Source: Amaricoccus sp. (GTDB taxonomy: Bacteria; Pseudomonadota; Alphaproteobacteria; Rhodobacterales; Rhodobacteraceae). From it: DNA of 64,000 nucleotides. Positions 50,830-60,238 of this stretch are shown in pieces. Each line of letters starts with the position of its first letter. The stretch's first letter is position 1. The notes beneath the pieces were generated by a model. The model was given only the letters and a program-made list of their open reading frames with translations, was not told where the DNA came from and did not search any database. Where the stretch lies: the NCBI RefSeq assembly GCF_017993425.1, contig NZ_JAGOMQ010000012.1:1-64000 (forward strand). Reading direction: 5' to 3'. The position numbers were made by a program, and so were the translations under genes.

Positions 50830-52287
50830 TCAGGCCTCCAGAAGCTCGGTGGCGAGATCGGGCGCGCGCGCCTCGCCCATGCGCTTGATCGCGTCGACGA
50901 CGAGGCCGACGCGGCTGCCGTTCGAGCCCTTGACCAGCGCCACGTCGCCGGCGTCGAGCAGCCGGCCGGCCCGGGCCGCCATGGCGGCGGCGTCGGGGAA
51001 CCATTCGCCGCGCCGGCCGCGGGGGAGCGCGTCGTGGAGGGCGCGCATCCGCGGGCCGGCGCAGTGGACGACGGCGACGTCCTTGAGCCCGGGGGCTTCG
51101 GCGAGGCCGGCGTGCAACGCGAGCTCGGTGGCGCCGAGCTCGAGCATGTCGCCGAGGAAGGCGACGCGGCGGCCGGCGCCGACGCGGCCGACGCCGTCCT
51201 CGACGGGCGTGGCCGCCAGCACCTCGAAGGCGGCGGCCATCGCGGCGGGGTTGGCGTTGTAGCTCTCGTCGATCAGGGTGACCTGGCCGTCGAGCCCGCC
51301 CGGCCCGAGCAGCACCTGCCAGCGGGCGCCGCGGCCCTCGGGGGCGCGCCAGGTGGCGAGGGCGAGCGCCGCGCGGGCGATGTCGGCGCCGAGGGCGTCG
51401 ACGCAGGCGAGGACGCCGAGCGCGTTCATGGCGAGGTGCCGGCCGGGCGAGGCGAGCTTGAAGAGGAAGCGCCGGCCGTGAGCCGAGGCGGCGGCGCAGG
51501 TGCCCTCGGGCTTCACGGCGGTTTCCAGCAGGCGGAATTCCGGGCGGCCGGTGGCGCCGAAGCGGACGGGGCGGGCGCCGGCGCGTTTCGCGCTCGCGAG
51601 GAAGATCGGGTAGGTGGGGAGGTCCCGCAGCATGACGGCGCCGCCGCCCGGGACGAGGCCCGAATAGATCGAGGCCTTCTCGCGGGCGATGCCGCGGAGG
51701 TCGCGGAAGGCGGCGAGGTGGACGGGCGCGACGGTGGTGACGATCGCGACGTGCGGGCGGGCCATGGCGGCGAGCGGGGCAATCTCGCCGGGGGCGTTCA
51801 TGCCGATCTCGATCGCGGCCCAGTCGGCGGCGGGGTCCATGCGCGCGAGCGTCAGCGGCACGCCCCAGTGGTTGTTGAAGCTCTTCTCGGCGGCGTGGAC
51901 GCGGCCCTGGGCGCCGAGGGCGGCGCGCAGCATCTCCTTGGTCCCGGTCTTGCCGGCCGAGCCGGTGACGGCGACGAGCTTGCCGCGGAAGCGGGCGCGC
52001 CCTGCCCGGCCGAGGGCCTCGAGGCCCCGTTGCACGTCCGGGACGACGAGGAGGGGCGCGTCGGCGGGAACGCCGTCGGGGATGCGGGAGACCAGCGCCG
52101 CGGCGGCGCCGCGGGCGAGCGCCTCGGCGACGAAGTCGTGGCCGTCGCGGGCGGCGGTCAGCGCGACGAAGAGATCGCCGGGCGCGAGGCTGCGGGTGTC
52201 GATGGAGACGCCGGCGGCGGCCCAGTCGCCCTGGGCGCGGCCACCGGTGGCCACGGCGGCCTCGGCTGCGGTCCAGAGCGCCGTCAT
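50830..52287 (-). CDS. murF: UDP-MurNAc-tripeptide--D-Ala-D-Ala ligase MurF
   Basis: 485 residues. ATP-binding [15 protein letters not shown], the Mur-ligase [13 protein letters not shown] segment and the C-terminal domain [13 protein letters not shown] and [13 protein letters not shown] are typical. It adds D-Ala-D-Ala to UDP-MurNAc-tripeptide. The ATG at 52287 overlaps a chimeric mini-ORF stop by ATGA. Confidence 0.94.
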   Translation of the reverse strand: MTALWTAAEAAVATGGRAQGDWAAAGVSIDTRSLAPGDLFVALTAARDGHDFVAEALARGAAAALVSRIPDGVPADAPLLVVPDVQRGLEALGRAGRARFRGKLVAVTGSAGKTGTKEMLRAALGAQGRVHAAEKSFNNHWGVPLTLARMDPAADWAAIEIGMNAPGEIAPLAAMARPHVAIVTTVAPVHLAAFRDLRGIAREKASIYSGLVPGGGAVMLRDLPTYPIFLASAKRAGARPVRFGATGRPEFRLLETAVKPEGTCAAASAHGRRFLFKLASPGRHLAMNALGVLACVDALGADIARAALALATWRAPEGRGARWQVLLGPGGLDGQVTLIDESYNANPAAMAAAFEVLAATPVEDGVGRVGAGRRVAFLGDMLELGATELALHAGLAEAPGLKDVAVVHCAGPRMRALHDALPRGRRGEWFPDAAAMAARAGRLLDAGDVALVKGSNGSRVGLVVDAIKRMGEARAPDLATELLEA

Positions 52288-52423
52288 GCGCCGGGCCTTT
52301 CGAGCCGGCCGACGGCCGCGGCGGAGGTCCGGGGCGGGGTCATGCGCCGAGTCCCGTCGAGCGCCGGGCGGCGGTCCGGGCGTCCGGGGTCACGACCGCG
52401 GCGGCAGTGCGGAGGGCCGTCAT
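52284..52423 (-). other. Two chimeric junction mini-ORFs between murE and murF
   Basis: Frames 52340-52423 (27 codons) and 52284-52343 (19 codons) link the murE stop to the murF start by three successive ATGA overlaps. They begin MTALRTAAAVV and MTPPRTSAAAV, like Mur[13 protein letters not shown], and end STGLGA and ERPGA, like MurE LDGLGA. Two successive junction-spanning duplications explain the pattern. Confidence 0.75.
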
Positions 52424-53946
52424 GCGCCGAGCCCGTCGAGGGCGGCGGCGGCGACGCTCGCCTGCTCGGCGTCGTCGAAGGGCAGCACGTCGTCGCCGAC
52501 GACCTGGCCGGTCTCGTGGCCCTTGCCGGCGATCAGCAGGGCGTCGCCGGGCTGGAGCGCGTCGACGGCGGCGAGGATCGCCTCGGCGCGGTCGCCGATC
52601 TCGGTCGCCTCCGGGCAGCCGGCGAGGATCTCGGCACGGATCGCCGCGGGGTCCTCGGAGCGCGGATTGTCGTCGGTGACGAAGACGACGTCGGCGCCCG
52701 CGGCGGCGGCCTTGCCCATCAGCGGGCGCTTGCCGCGGTCGCGGTCGCCGCCGGCGCCGAAGGCGATGACGAGGCGTCCGAGGACGTGGGGACGCAGCGC
52801 GGCGAGCGCCGTGGCGATGGCGTCGGGGGTGTGGGCGTAGTCGACGAACACGGTCGCGCCGTTGCGCCGGGTGGCCGCGCGCTGCATCCGGCCGCGGACG
52901 GTGCGGAGCCGCGTCAGGGCGTCGAAGACGCGCTCCGGGGCGGAGCCGGAGCCGATGGCGAGGCCGGCGGCGACGAGGGCGTTCATCGCCTGGAAGCCGC
53001 CGACGAGGTCGAGGCGCGCCGTGAAGGCGCGGCCCCGCCATTCGAAGCGGGCCTCCTGGCCCGTGGCGTCGAAGCGCTGGGCGAGGAGGCGAAGGTCGGC
53101 GCCGGCGGCGCGGCCGACGGAGAGGAGGCGCTGGTCGCGGGCGCGGGCGGCGGCGACGAAGCGGGCGCCGACGGGGTCGTCGATGTTGACGACGGCCGTG
53201 CCGCCACGGGGCAGGACGCGGGTGAGGAGCGCGAGCTTGGCCTCGACATAGGCCTCGAAGTCCCGGTGGTAGTCGAGATGGTCGCGGGTGGCGTTGGTGA
53301 AGCCGGCCGCGGCGAGGCGGACGCCGTCGAGGCGGTGCTGGTCGAGGCCGTGGCTCGACGCCTCCATGGCGGCGTGGGTGACGCCCATGCCGGCGAGGTC
53401 GGCGAGGAGCGCGTGGAGCTGGATCGGCTCGGGCGTGGTGTGGGTGAGCGCCGCCGAGACGGCGCCCTCGACGCCGACCGTGCCGAAGTTGACGGCGCGC
53501 TCGCCGAGGGCTTCCCAGATCTGGCGGGTGAAGCTCGCAACCGAGGTCTTGCCGTTGGTGCCGGTGACGGCGACGACGACCTCCGGCTGGTCGCCGGACC
53601 AGCGGGCGGCGGCGAGCGCCAGCGTGCGGCGGGGGTTCTCGACGAGGAGGACCGGGATGGCGAGGGGGCCGGCGGCCTCGGCGAGGCGCAGGCCCTCGGC
53701 GTCGGTGAGGACGGCGACGGCGCCCATGCGCAGCGCGAAGGGGACGAACTCGCCGCCGTGGACGACGCTGCCGGGCAGCGCGGCGAAGAGGTGGCCGGGC
53801 TTGGTGCGGCGGCTGTCGACGGAGAGGCCGGTGATCTCGGGGAGCGTTCCGGACCAGTCGCCCGCGCGCTTCGCGCCGGCGAGGAGGCCGAGCGCCTCGA
53901 AGCCCATCAGCTTGCCCGCGCGGCTGTCCGAGCCCCTGGCCGTCAT
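52420..53946 (-). CDS. murE: UDP-MurNAc-tripeptide synthetase MurE
   Basis: 508 residues from the ATG at 53946, preceded by GAGGGGCG. The Walker motif VTGTNGKTSVASFTRQIWE, the carbamylated-lysine region and DDNPRSEDP are present. The DNPR tetrad indicates meso-diaminopimelate as the added residue, as expected for a Gram-negative. It precedes murF through two duplicated junctions. Confidence 0.95.
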   Translation of the reverse strand: MTARGSDSRAGKLMGFEALGLLAGAKRAGDWSGTLPEITGLSVDSRRTKPGHLFAALPGSVVHGGEFVPFALRMGAVAVLTDAEGLRLAEAAGPLAIPVLLVENPRRTLALAAARWSGDQPEVVVAVTGTNGKTSVASFTRQIWEALGERAVNFGTVGVEGAVSAALTHTTPEPIQLHALLADLAGMGVTHAAMEASSHGLDQHRLDGVRLAAAGFTNATRDHLDYHRDFEAYVEAKLALLTRVLPRGGTAVVNIDDPVGARFVAAARARDQRLLSVGRAAGADLRLLAQRFDATGQEARFEWRGRAFTARLDLVGGFQAMNALVAAGLAIGSGSAPERVFDALTRLRTVRGRMQRAATRRNGATVFVDYAHTPDAIATALAALRPHVLGRLVIAFGAGGDRDRGKRPLMGKAAAAGADVVFVTDDNPRSEDPAAIRAEILAGCPEATEIGDRAEAILAAVDALQPGDALLIAGKGHETGQVVGDDVLPFDDAEQASVAAAALDGLGA

Positions 53947-53974
53947 CGCCCCTCCGTCCTTTCGCGGCACGGGG

Positions 53975-55768
53975 CTATTCGTTCACGGCGAGGGTGTAAA
54001 GCAGGTCGACGTCGTCCTCGGGCCGGGCGTCGGGGCGGAGGCCCATGATCGGCGCGATCCGGCGCAGCGCGTTGGCGAAGACCGGGGCGGCGGTCCAGCC
54101 GGCGGTGCGGAGCGAGGCGCCGTTGATCTTGTTGGACGGCTCGTCCAGGGCGATCACCATCACGTAGCGCGGATCGGAGGCCGGGAAGACGCCGGCGAAG
54201 GTGCCGATGGTCTTGTCGCGGGCGTAGCCGCCGTGCGGCATCGGCTTGTCGGCGGTGCCGGTCTTGCCGCCGACCTCGTAGCCGGGGACGTCGGCCTTGC
54301 GGGCGGTGCCGCGGGTGACGACGTCGCGCATCATCGAGCGGACCTTCTCGGAGGTATCCTCGGAGACCACCCGGTCCGCCTCGGTGGGCTTCCTGTCGGA
54401 GGCGATGATCGTCGGCGTGATCTTGAGGCCGCCGTTCGCCACGGAGGCGTAGGCGGTGGCGAGGTGGAGCGGCGAGACGGCGAGGCCGTGGCCGTAGGCG
54501 ACGGTCATGGTGGTGAGCTCGGACCAGCGCTTGGGGTAGAGCGGCGGGGCCTTGGCGACCTCGCTGATCTCGAGGGGGAGCGCGTCCATCAGGCCGAGGC
54601 GGCGCAGGAACTTCTGCTGGGCCTCGCCGCCCATGGTCAGCGCGATGCGGGCGGCGCCGATGTTGGAGGACTGCACGATGACGTCCTGGACGGTCAGGCG
54701 CGGCCCGTAGTCGTGGAAGTCGCGGATGGTGAAGCGGCCCCAGCGCATCGGGCCGGAGGTGTCGATCAGGGTCCTGGGCGTGACCTTGCCCATGTCGAGC
54801 GCCTCGGCCACGGCGAAGATCTTGAAGGTCGAGCCGAGCTCGTAGCGGCCCTGCGCGGCGCGGTTGTAGAGCGGGCTGTCGGCGGGGTCGCCCTCGGTGG
54901 GGAGCGGCGGGCGGAGGTTGGGGTCGAAGTCCGGCAGGCTCGCCAGCGCGCGGATCTGGCCGGTGTCGGCCTCCATCAGGATGCCGACCGCGCCCTTGGC
55001 GCCCATCTCCTTCATGCCGGCGGCGAGCACGTCCTCCATGGCGATCTGCGCGGGCAGGTCGATCGAGAGGCGCAGCGGCTCGGCGACGCGGGCGGGGTCG
55101 CGCAGGCGGGCGTCCTCGAACCGCTCGACGCCGGCGACGCCGATCACTTCCGCCGCGTGGACGCCCTCGCGGCCGAAGCTCGCGCCGCCGAGCACGTGGG
55201 CGAGGACGGCGCCGTTGGGGTAGAGCCGGGTCTCGCGCGGGCCGAAGAGCAGGCCCGGCTCCCCGAGGTCGTGGACTAGCTGGCGCTGCTCGGGGGAGAT
55301 GGTGCGCTTGATCCAGACAAACTTGCGGCCGTCGGTGAAGCGGTGGAGCAGCGCCCCGGCGTCGAGGTCGGGGAAAATCTCGGAGAGCGCGGTGGCGGCG
55401 CGGGCCGGGTCGATCATCTCGAGCGGCTGGGCGTAGAGCGAGGCGGTGACGATGTTGGTGGCGAGGATGGCGCCGTTGCGGTCGACGATGTCGGCGCGCT
55501 GGGCGACGATCGGCTCGCCCCCTGCCCCGGCGCGCGGCTCGACCGGCGTGCCGGCGGACATCAGCGCCATCCGCCCGGCGACGGTGGTGAAGCCGAGGAT
55601 GAAGACGATGCCGAGGAGGAGGAGGCGGGTCTCGGCCCGCGCCCGCTCGGCGCGGTGCAGCGCGCGCAGGCGGGCGGCGCGCTCCTCGGCCTCGATCAGG
55701 TTCGGGTCCTTGCCCTCGGCCCGGGCGGAGAGGACGCGGGCGAGCGGGCGGAGCGGACGGCGGATCAT
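53975..55768 (-). CDS. ftsI: Division-specific transpeptidase FtsI (PBP3)
   Basis: 597 residues. There is a short cytoplasmic N-terminus, one membrane helix (LLLLGIVFILGFTTVAGRM) and a pedestal domain. The transpeptidase domain has the active Ser in ELGSTFKIF (near residue 313), VQSSNIG and VGGKTGTADKP. It crosslinks septal peptidoglycan. Its start overlaps ftsL by ATGA. Confidence 0.95.
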   Translation of the reverse strand: MIRRPLRPLARVLSARAEGKDPNLIEAEERAARLRALHRAERARAETRLLLLGIVFILGFTTVAGRMALMSAGTPVEPRAGAGGEPIVAQRADIVDRNGAILATNIVTASLYAQPLEMIDPARAATALSEIFPDLDAGALLHRFTDGRKFVWIKRTISPEQRQLVHDLGEPGLLFGPRETRLYPNGAVLAHVLGGASFGREGVHAAEVIGVAGVERFEDARLRDPARVAEPLRLSIDLPAQIAMEDVLAAGMKEMGAKGAVGILMEADTGQIRALASLPDFDPNLRPPLPTEGDPADSPLYNRAAQGRYELGSTFKIFAVAEALDMGKVTPRTLIDTSGPMRWGRFTIRDFHDYGPRLTVQDVIVQSSNIGAARIALTMGGEAQQKFLRRLGLMDALPLEISEVAKAPPLYPKRWSELTTMTVAYGHGLAVSPLHLATAYASVANGGLKITPTIIASDRKPTEADRVVSEDTSEKVRSMMRDVVTRGTARKADVPGYEVGGKTGTADKPMPHGGYARDKTIGTFAGVFPASDPRYVMVIALDEPSNKINGASLRTAGWTAAPVFANALRRIAPIMGLRPDARPEDDVDLLYTLAVNE

Positions 55769-56133
55769 TCGGTCTCTCCAGGCTTCTCGGCAGGGGCGGC
55801 GGCCTCGCCCTCGGGCGGGGCGCCTTCGGCCGGGACCGGCTCGGGCGGCAGCGGGAAGGCGACCATCGCCGTCTCGCCGAAGCTCCCGGGGCCGAGGGGC
55901 GCGAGGCCGAGCCCGGCGCCCGGGCCGGCGACGAGGGCGGCAAGGCGGTCGGGGCGGTTGAGGTAGGCCCATTCCGCGCTGAGCACGGCGAGGGCCTCGC
56001 GCTCGGCGGCGATGTCGGCGCGCAGGTCGGCGACGCGGTTCGCCGCCTCCTGGGTGGCATAGTTCACCCGGTAGGCCCAGGTCGCGCAGACGACGACGAG
56101 GATCGCCGCGGAGAGGTAGAGGCCCCACCTCAT
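55765..56133 (-). CDS. ftsL: Cell division protein FtsL
   Basis: 122 residues: one N-terminal membrane helix ([17 protein letters not shown]), a periplasmic leucine-zipper-like coiled coil ([20 protein letters not shown]) and a Pro/Glu-rich tail. Sequence conservation in FtsL is low, so the call rests on topology and on its place between rsmH and ftsI, joined to both by ATGA overlaps. Confidence 0.88.
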   Translation of the reverse strand: MRWGLYLSAAILVVVCATWAYRVNYATQEAANRVADLRADIAAEREALAVLSAEWAYLNRPDRLAALVAGPGAGLGLAPLGPGSFGETAMVAFPLPPEPVPAEGAPPEGEAAAPAEKPGETE

Positions 56134-57107
56134 CGCGCGAGCCCCGCCAGCGCAAGCCGCGGCAGGCCGAGCTCGGCCGGGTCGACGCGGGCGGCCGGCG
56201 TGTCGAGCCGGCGGGCCAGCCGGAGCTTCGCCGAGCGGGCGCGCGGGTTGGCCGCGATCTCGGCGGCGTCGGCGGCGACCGCCTTGCCGGCGAGCGCGAA
56301 GCCCGGCGGGGGGCCGGCGGTCTCGGGGGCGTGCCGGCTGGCGCGCGGGGCCGCGCCGGAGCGCAGCGCGAGGTATCGCTTCACCACCCGGTCCTCCAGC
56401 GAATGGAACGTCACCACGGCGAGCCAGCCCCCGGGCGCGAGCGCCCGCTCGGCGGCGGCGAGGCCGCGGGCAAGCTCGCCGAGCTCGTCGTTCACCGCGA
56501 TGCGCAGCGCCTGGAAGCTGCGGGTCGCGGCGTGGGGCTGGCCCGGCTTCGGCCGCGGCAGGCAGCGCTCGATGGCCGCCGCGAGCGCCGTCGTGGTATC
56601 GAAGGGGCGCGCCGCGACGATGGCTCGGGCGATGCGCCGGGCGGCGCGCTCCTCGCCGTACTGGTGGAGGATGTCGGCGAGGAGCGCCTCGGGCGCGGCG
56701 TTGACGAGGTCGGCGGCGCTCGGGCCATCGGCGCCCATGCGCATGTCGAGCGGCCCCTCGCGCAGGAAGGAGAAGCCGCGGTCGGCCTCGTCGAGCTGCA
56801 TCGAGGAGACGCCGATGTCGAGGGTGACGCCGTCGAGGGGCGCGTCGGCGATCTCGTCGAGCCGGCCGAAGGCGCCGGCGCGGAGGTCGAGGCGGCCGGC
56901 GTAGGCGCCGGCCCAGGCGGCGGCGCGGGCGAGCGCGGTCGGGTCGCGGTCGACGCCGATGACCCGCGCCGCGCCGGCGTCGAGGAGCGCGCGGGCGTAG
57001 CCGCCGGCGCCGAGGGTGCCGTCGAGCCAGACGCCGCGGACCGGCGCCACGGCGGCGAGGATCGGCCCGAGCAGCACCGGGACGTGGGGCGGGCGATCCA
57101 TCATCAT
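56130..57107 (-). CDS. rsmH: 16S rRNA (cytosine(1402)-N4)-methyltransferase RsmH
   Basis: 325 residues. SAM-binding [19 protein letters not shown] and [12 protein letters not shown], the [19 protein letters not shown] segment (19 residues), [17 protein letters not shown] and [16 protein letters not shown] are diagnostic. Three consecutive ATG codons open the gene; the first overlaps the mraZ stop by ATGA. Confidence 0.95.
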   Translation of the reverse strand: MMMDRPPHVPVLLGPILAAVAPVRGVWLDGTLGAGGYARALLDAGAARVIGVDRDPTALARAAAWAGAYAGRLDLRAGAFGRLDEIADAPLDGVTLDIGVSSMQLDEADRGFSFLREGPLDMRMGADGPSAADLVNAAPEALLADILHQYGEERAARRIARAIVAARPFDTTTALAAAIERCLPRPKPGQPHAATRSFQALRIAVNDELGELARGLAAAERALAPGGWLAVVTFHSLEDRVVKRYLALRSGAAPRASRHAPETAGPPPGFALAGKAVAADAAEIAANPRARSAKLRLARRLDTPAARVDPAELGLPRLALAGLAR

Positions 57108-57619
57108 GCTCCGCCTCCGGCCCGCTCGCGCCGCGCCTTCTCGAGGAGCTGCGCCACGCCCGCGCCGCCGCGGGCGTGGCGTCGCGCGGCCATCTCGGCG
57201 GCGTGGGCGGCGTAGGCGCCGCTCTCCCAGATGTCGAAGCGGTCGCCCATGCCGGAGAAGGTCGCCTCGTCGCCGAGGCCGGCGGCGTCGCGCAGCTTCT
57301 GGCTCAGCACGATGCGGCCGGTGTCGTCGAGGCTGACATAGGCCGCCTGGCTGTTCAGCACGTAGGCGAGGTCGTCGGTGTCGTCGTCGAAGGCGTTCAT
57401 CGACGAGACGAGGTCGTCGAGCTGCTCCATGGCGCGGATGGTGAAGCATTCGAGGCGTCTGGCCTCGGTGCGGCCGTGAATGACGACGAGGCTCGGCGCG
57501 GCGCCGGCGACCCAGTCGGGATCGCCTTCCTCGAGGACGCGGCGAAACTGGGCGGGGATCGACACGCGACCCTTCGCATCCACCTTGTGGACCGATTCGC
57601 CCTTGAACCGCCGCGACAC
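57104..57619 (-). CDS. mraZ: Transcriptional regulator MraZ
   Basis: 171 residues from a GTG at 57619 ([19 protein letters not shown]); a longer reading would enter the terminator of the leader. Two SpoVT-AbrB-like halves are visible: [15 protein letters not shown] and [15 protein letters not shown]. MraZ binds TGGG-type repeats at its own promoter and represses the dcw operon. Candidate boxes lie at 57854-57886. A leader of about 235 bases with an intrinsic terminator precedes it. Confidence 0.93.
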   Translation of the reverse strand: MSRRFKGESVHKVDAKGRVSIPAQFRRVLEEGDPDWVAGAAPSLVVIHGRTEARRLECFTIRAMEQLDDLVSSMNAFDDDTDDLAYVLNSQAAYVSLDDTGRIVLSQKLRDAAGLGDEATFSGMGDRFDIWESGAYAAHAAEMAARRHARGGAGVAQLLEKARRERAGGGA

Positions 57620-57656
57620 CCGGGCCCGCTCCTGTCCTCTCACCGCCCCGGGAGAC

Positions 57657-57693
57657 AAAAAGACGGGCCGTGCCACCTGCAGCACGACCCGCC
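57657..57693 (-). terminator. Intrinsic terminator in the mraZ leader
   Basis: On the minus strand CGGGTCGTGC (57682-57691) pairs fully with GCACGGCCCG (57664-57673), including one G-U pair, around an 8-base loop. It is followed by C and a run of five T (57657-57661). It lies 40 bases before the mraZ start and downstream of the promoter, so it would stop part of the transcripts. Confidence 0.75.
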
Positions 57694-57855
57694 CTGGTCC
57701 CTCTGGGGCCCTCGGCCCGACTGCGCCTGCCTGCTCGTTCTGTCCGCGCCGGGTCTCTCGTTTCGTCTGGGAAAGCGGCGGGCCTGTATGAAACCTGCCG
57801 TGTTTCGCGCCGTGGGTCTTGCCGCCCTCGAACCTGTGACCGCCGCCTTCCCGTG
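57657..57855 (-). ncRNA. Candidate UpsM-like small RNA from the mraZ 5' leader
   Basis: Promoter-like elements at 57863-57891 and the terminator at 57657-57693 delimit a transcript of about 199 bases. In Rhodobacter sphaeroides the sRNA UpsM (about 206 bases) arises in the same way from premature termination upstream of mraZ. Position, length and terminator agree. I have not compared the sequences. It contains no convincing reading frame. Confidence 0.6.
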
Positions 57856-57891
57856 GGTCCAGTATGTATCATGGGAGATCGTGGGAAACAA
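57854..57891 (-). promoter_or_regulatory. mraZ/dcw promoter with candidate MraZ boxes
   Basis: Minus-strand TTGTTT (57886-57891) and TACATA (57863-57868) are 17 bp apart. Plus-strand TGGGA at 57872-57876 and 57882-57886 lie exactly 10 bp apart inside the spacer, with TGGGT at 57854-57858 beyond. MraZ is known to bind TGGG repeats with 10-bp period, so autorepression by blocking polymerase is likely. Confidence 0.55.
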
Positions 57892-58237
57892 CGGTATTTT
57901 CCACCACCAGATGGGATTGCGCCCATTTTCCAGCTGCTTCGGCGCCACAGGTCAAGCCAAATCGGCACCGCCGCGGAACTTGTTGTGTGCCCTGTGGCGG
58001 AGGCATACCACATATTGTGCAACCGGGAGTTGTAAGAACAATACATAAAAATCGCCACGGTCATGGGCCGGGGCGGCGGCCGGGCTTTCGCGGGCGCGCT
58101 GCGGGATCGAATCGGGGGAAAGCCATGGCGTCCCGGCGAGTTGGCGCCGCTCGTTCACGCGCGCGCTTGAGGGCGGGCGCGGGCGCAAGTAGCATCCGCG
58201 CGCCCACAGAGACCCCAGCCAGCGAAAGAGCCCCGTC

Positions 58238-59833
58238 GTGAGAACCGGTTCCGTCACCCGCCGCGAGGCGCTCGCCGCAGCGCTCGCGTCAGGCGCCTTC
58301 TTCCTCTTGCCCGCGCTCGCCCGCGCGGCCGACGACCAGGTCGCGACCGGGCCGGCCGAGCCCTTCTCGTTCGACGGGCTGAAGGCGATGGCGCGGGACC
58401 TGGCGCAGCGGCCCTTCGAGCCGGCGCCGGTCCCGAACGCGGCGATCCTCGAGAGCATCGACTACGACCTGCACAACCAGATCACCTACCGGGCCGACCA
58501 CACGCTCTGGGCCGACGATCCGGAGGCGGCGAAGGTCCGGTTCTTCCACCCCGGCCGCTACTTCAAGGAGCCGGTGCGCATCTTCGACGTCGAGAACGGC
58601 ATGGCGCGCGAGATCCCCTATGCGGCGGCGCTCTTCGACATGCCGGAGGGCCATCCGGCGCGGGCGCTCGGGCCGGACACCGGGCTCGCCGGGTTCCGGG
58701 TGATGGATCCGGAGCAGAAGAACGACTGGATGGCGTTCCTCGGGGCCTCCTACTGGCGGACCGCCGGCTATTCCGGGCAGTTCGGCATGTCGGTGCGGGG
58801 CCTCGCCATCGACACCGCCGCCGGGACGCCGGAGGAGTTCCCGCGCTTCACCCGGTTCTGGCTGGAGCGGGCGCCGGGGGGCGGGCTGGTCGTCTACGCG
58901 CTGATGGAGAGCCCGCGGACCACCGGGGCCTACCGCATCGCCTCGACGCGGGGGACCGAGGGGATCGTGCAGGACGTCGACGCCGAGATCTTCGTGCGCG
59001 GCGACATCGGGCTCCTCGGGCTTGCGCCGCTGACCTCGATGTTCTGGTTCGGCAAGAGCAACCGCTTCGTCTCGCCGGACTGGCGGCCGGAGGTGCATGA
59101 CAGCGACGGGCTGGAGATCCTGACCGGCGCCGGCGAGCGGATCTGGCGGCCGCTCAACAACCCGCCGCGGGCGATGACCAACGCCTTCGTGGACGAGAAC
59201 CCGCGCGGGTTCGGGCTGGCGCAGCGGGAGCGGAGCTTTGCGGAGTACCAGGACGACGGGGTGTTCTACGAGCGCCGAGCGACCGTGTGGGTGGAGCCCG
59301 TCGGCGACTGGGGGCGGGGCGCGGTGACGCTGGTGGAGCTGTCGACCAACGACGAGATCCACGACAACCTGGTGGCCTTCTGGCGGCCGGAGGCGCCGGC
59401 GACGGCGGGGGCGTCGTTCGCGACCGCCTACCGGCTGCACTGGGTGGAGACGAGCCCGGAGGCGGCGGTGGCGCGGTTCACCGCGACGCGGATCGGCGCG
59501 GGCGGCGTGCCGGGGCAGCCGCGGCCGGAGAACGTGGTGAAGTTCGTGGTCGACCTCGACGGCCGCGGCTTCGAGGGGCTCGACCGGACGTCCGGCGTCG
59601 AGGCGGTGGTGGAGGCGAGCCGGGGCGAGCTGGGGCTGACGGTGGCCTATCCGATCGCCGAGGCGACGGGGTGGCGGGTGATGTTCGACCTCGACATCGG
59701 CCCCGCGGACGGGACGGACGAGCCGATCAACCTGCGCATGTACGTCTCCCACGACGGGCAGGCGAAGAGCGAGACCTGGATCGCCCAGGCTTTCCCGTCG
59801 CAGCTGCACGCGCTGCTCGACTCGCACGCCTGA
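58238..59833 (+). CDS. Periplasmic glucan biosynthesis protein (OpgG/OpgD family)
   Basis: 531 residues from a GTG at 58238. A twin-arginine-like leader TRREALAAALASGAFFLLPA with an ARAADD cleavage site suggests Tat export, as in OpgD. Family motifs: FSFDGLKAMARDLA, YDLHNQITYR, FHPGRYFKEPVRIFDV, FLGASYWRTAGYSGQFGMSV (20 residues), DGLEILTGAGERIWRPLNNP and FWRPEAPATAG. It is needed for the backbone structure of osmoregulated periplasmic glucans. It is alone here; the glucosyltransferase opgH is not adjacent. It is divergent from the mraZ promoter region (gap 57620-58237). Confidence 0.9.
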   Translation: MRTGSVTRREALAAALASGAFFLLPALARAADDQVATGPAEPFSFDGLKAMARDLAQRPFEPAPVPNAAILESIDYDLHNQITYRADHTLWADDPEAAKVRFFHPGRYFKEPVRIFDVENGMAREIPYAAALFDMPEGHPARALGPDTGLAGFRVMDPEQKNDWMAFLGASYWRTAGYSGQFGMSVRGLAIDTAAGTPEEFPRFTRFWLERAPGGGLVVYALMESPRTTGAYRIASTRGTEGIVQDVDAEIFVRGDIGLLGLAPLTSMFWFGKSNRFVSPDWRPEVHDSDGLEILTGAGERIWRPLNNPPRAMTNAFVDENPRGFGLAQRERSFAEYQDDGVFYERRATVWVEPVGDWGRGAVTLVELSTNDEIHDNLVAFWRPEAPATAGASFATAYRLHWVETSPEAAVARFTATRIGAGGVPGQPRPENVVKFVVDLDGRGFEGLDRTSGVEAVVEASRGELGLTVAYPIAEATGWRVMFDLDIGPADGTDEPINLRMYVSHDGQAKSETWIAQAFPSQLHALLDSHA

Positions 59834-60238
59834 TCAGGAGGGCGCGGCGAGGCTGCCCGACCGCGGCGAGGCTGCCCGACCGCGGCGCGGGCGCGCGGCT
59901 GGGGGCGTCGGGCGGCTGGGCGCGCGGTATCCGGGCGCCCGGCCGGCAGGTTCCGACTCGGTCCGTCCGATCTTGCCGAGGCGAAGGCCGGGGCCATCGC
60001 GGCGCCTGCCTTGGTGTTCTGCGCCGGATGATTGGCTTGAGGCTGACCGCGGTAGCGGGCGGGGCGCGCGTGGGGAGAGCGGACGGACGGTTCCGAGGGT
60101 CGCGGCGGTGAGCGGCACGGGGGCGTGCGCGGCGGGGGCCGACGGGCGGGGCCCTCGGGCGTTGGGGGCCGGGCGCGGGGGGCTTGCGCGGCGGGGGCAG
60201 ACCCTGGATTAGTGCGGGAAAACACCGGGGAGGACTAC
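59834..60238. other. 405-bp intergenic region with a 19-bp tandem repeat
   Basis: A perfect tandem duplication of GCGGCGAGGCTGCCCGACC occupies 59844-59862 and 59863-59881. The remainder is very GC-rich with no frame showing family features. A GGGGAGGA ribosome-binding site at the right edge serves the gene at 60239. Confidence 0.6.

Noticed and set aside
57700..58237. A small gene in the gap between mraZ and the glucan gene
   Set aside because: Plus-strand frames here run across the dcw leader and promoter and show no family pattern or ribosome-binding site.
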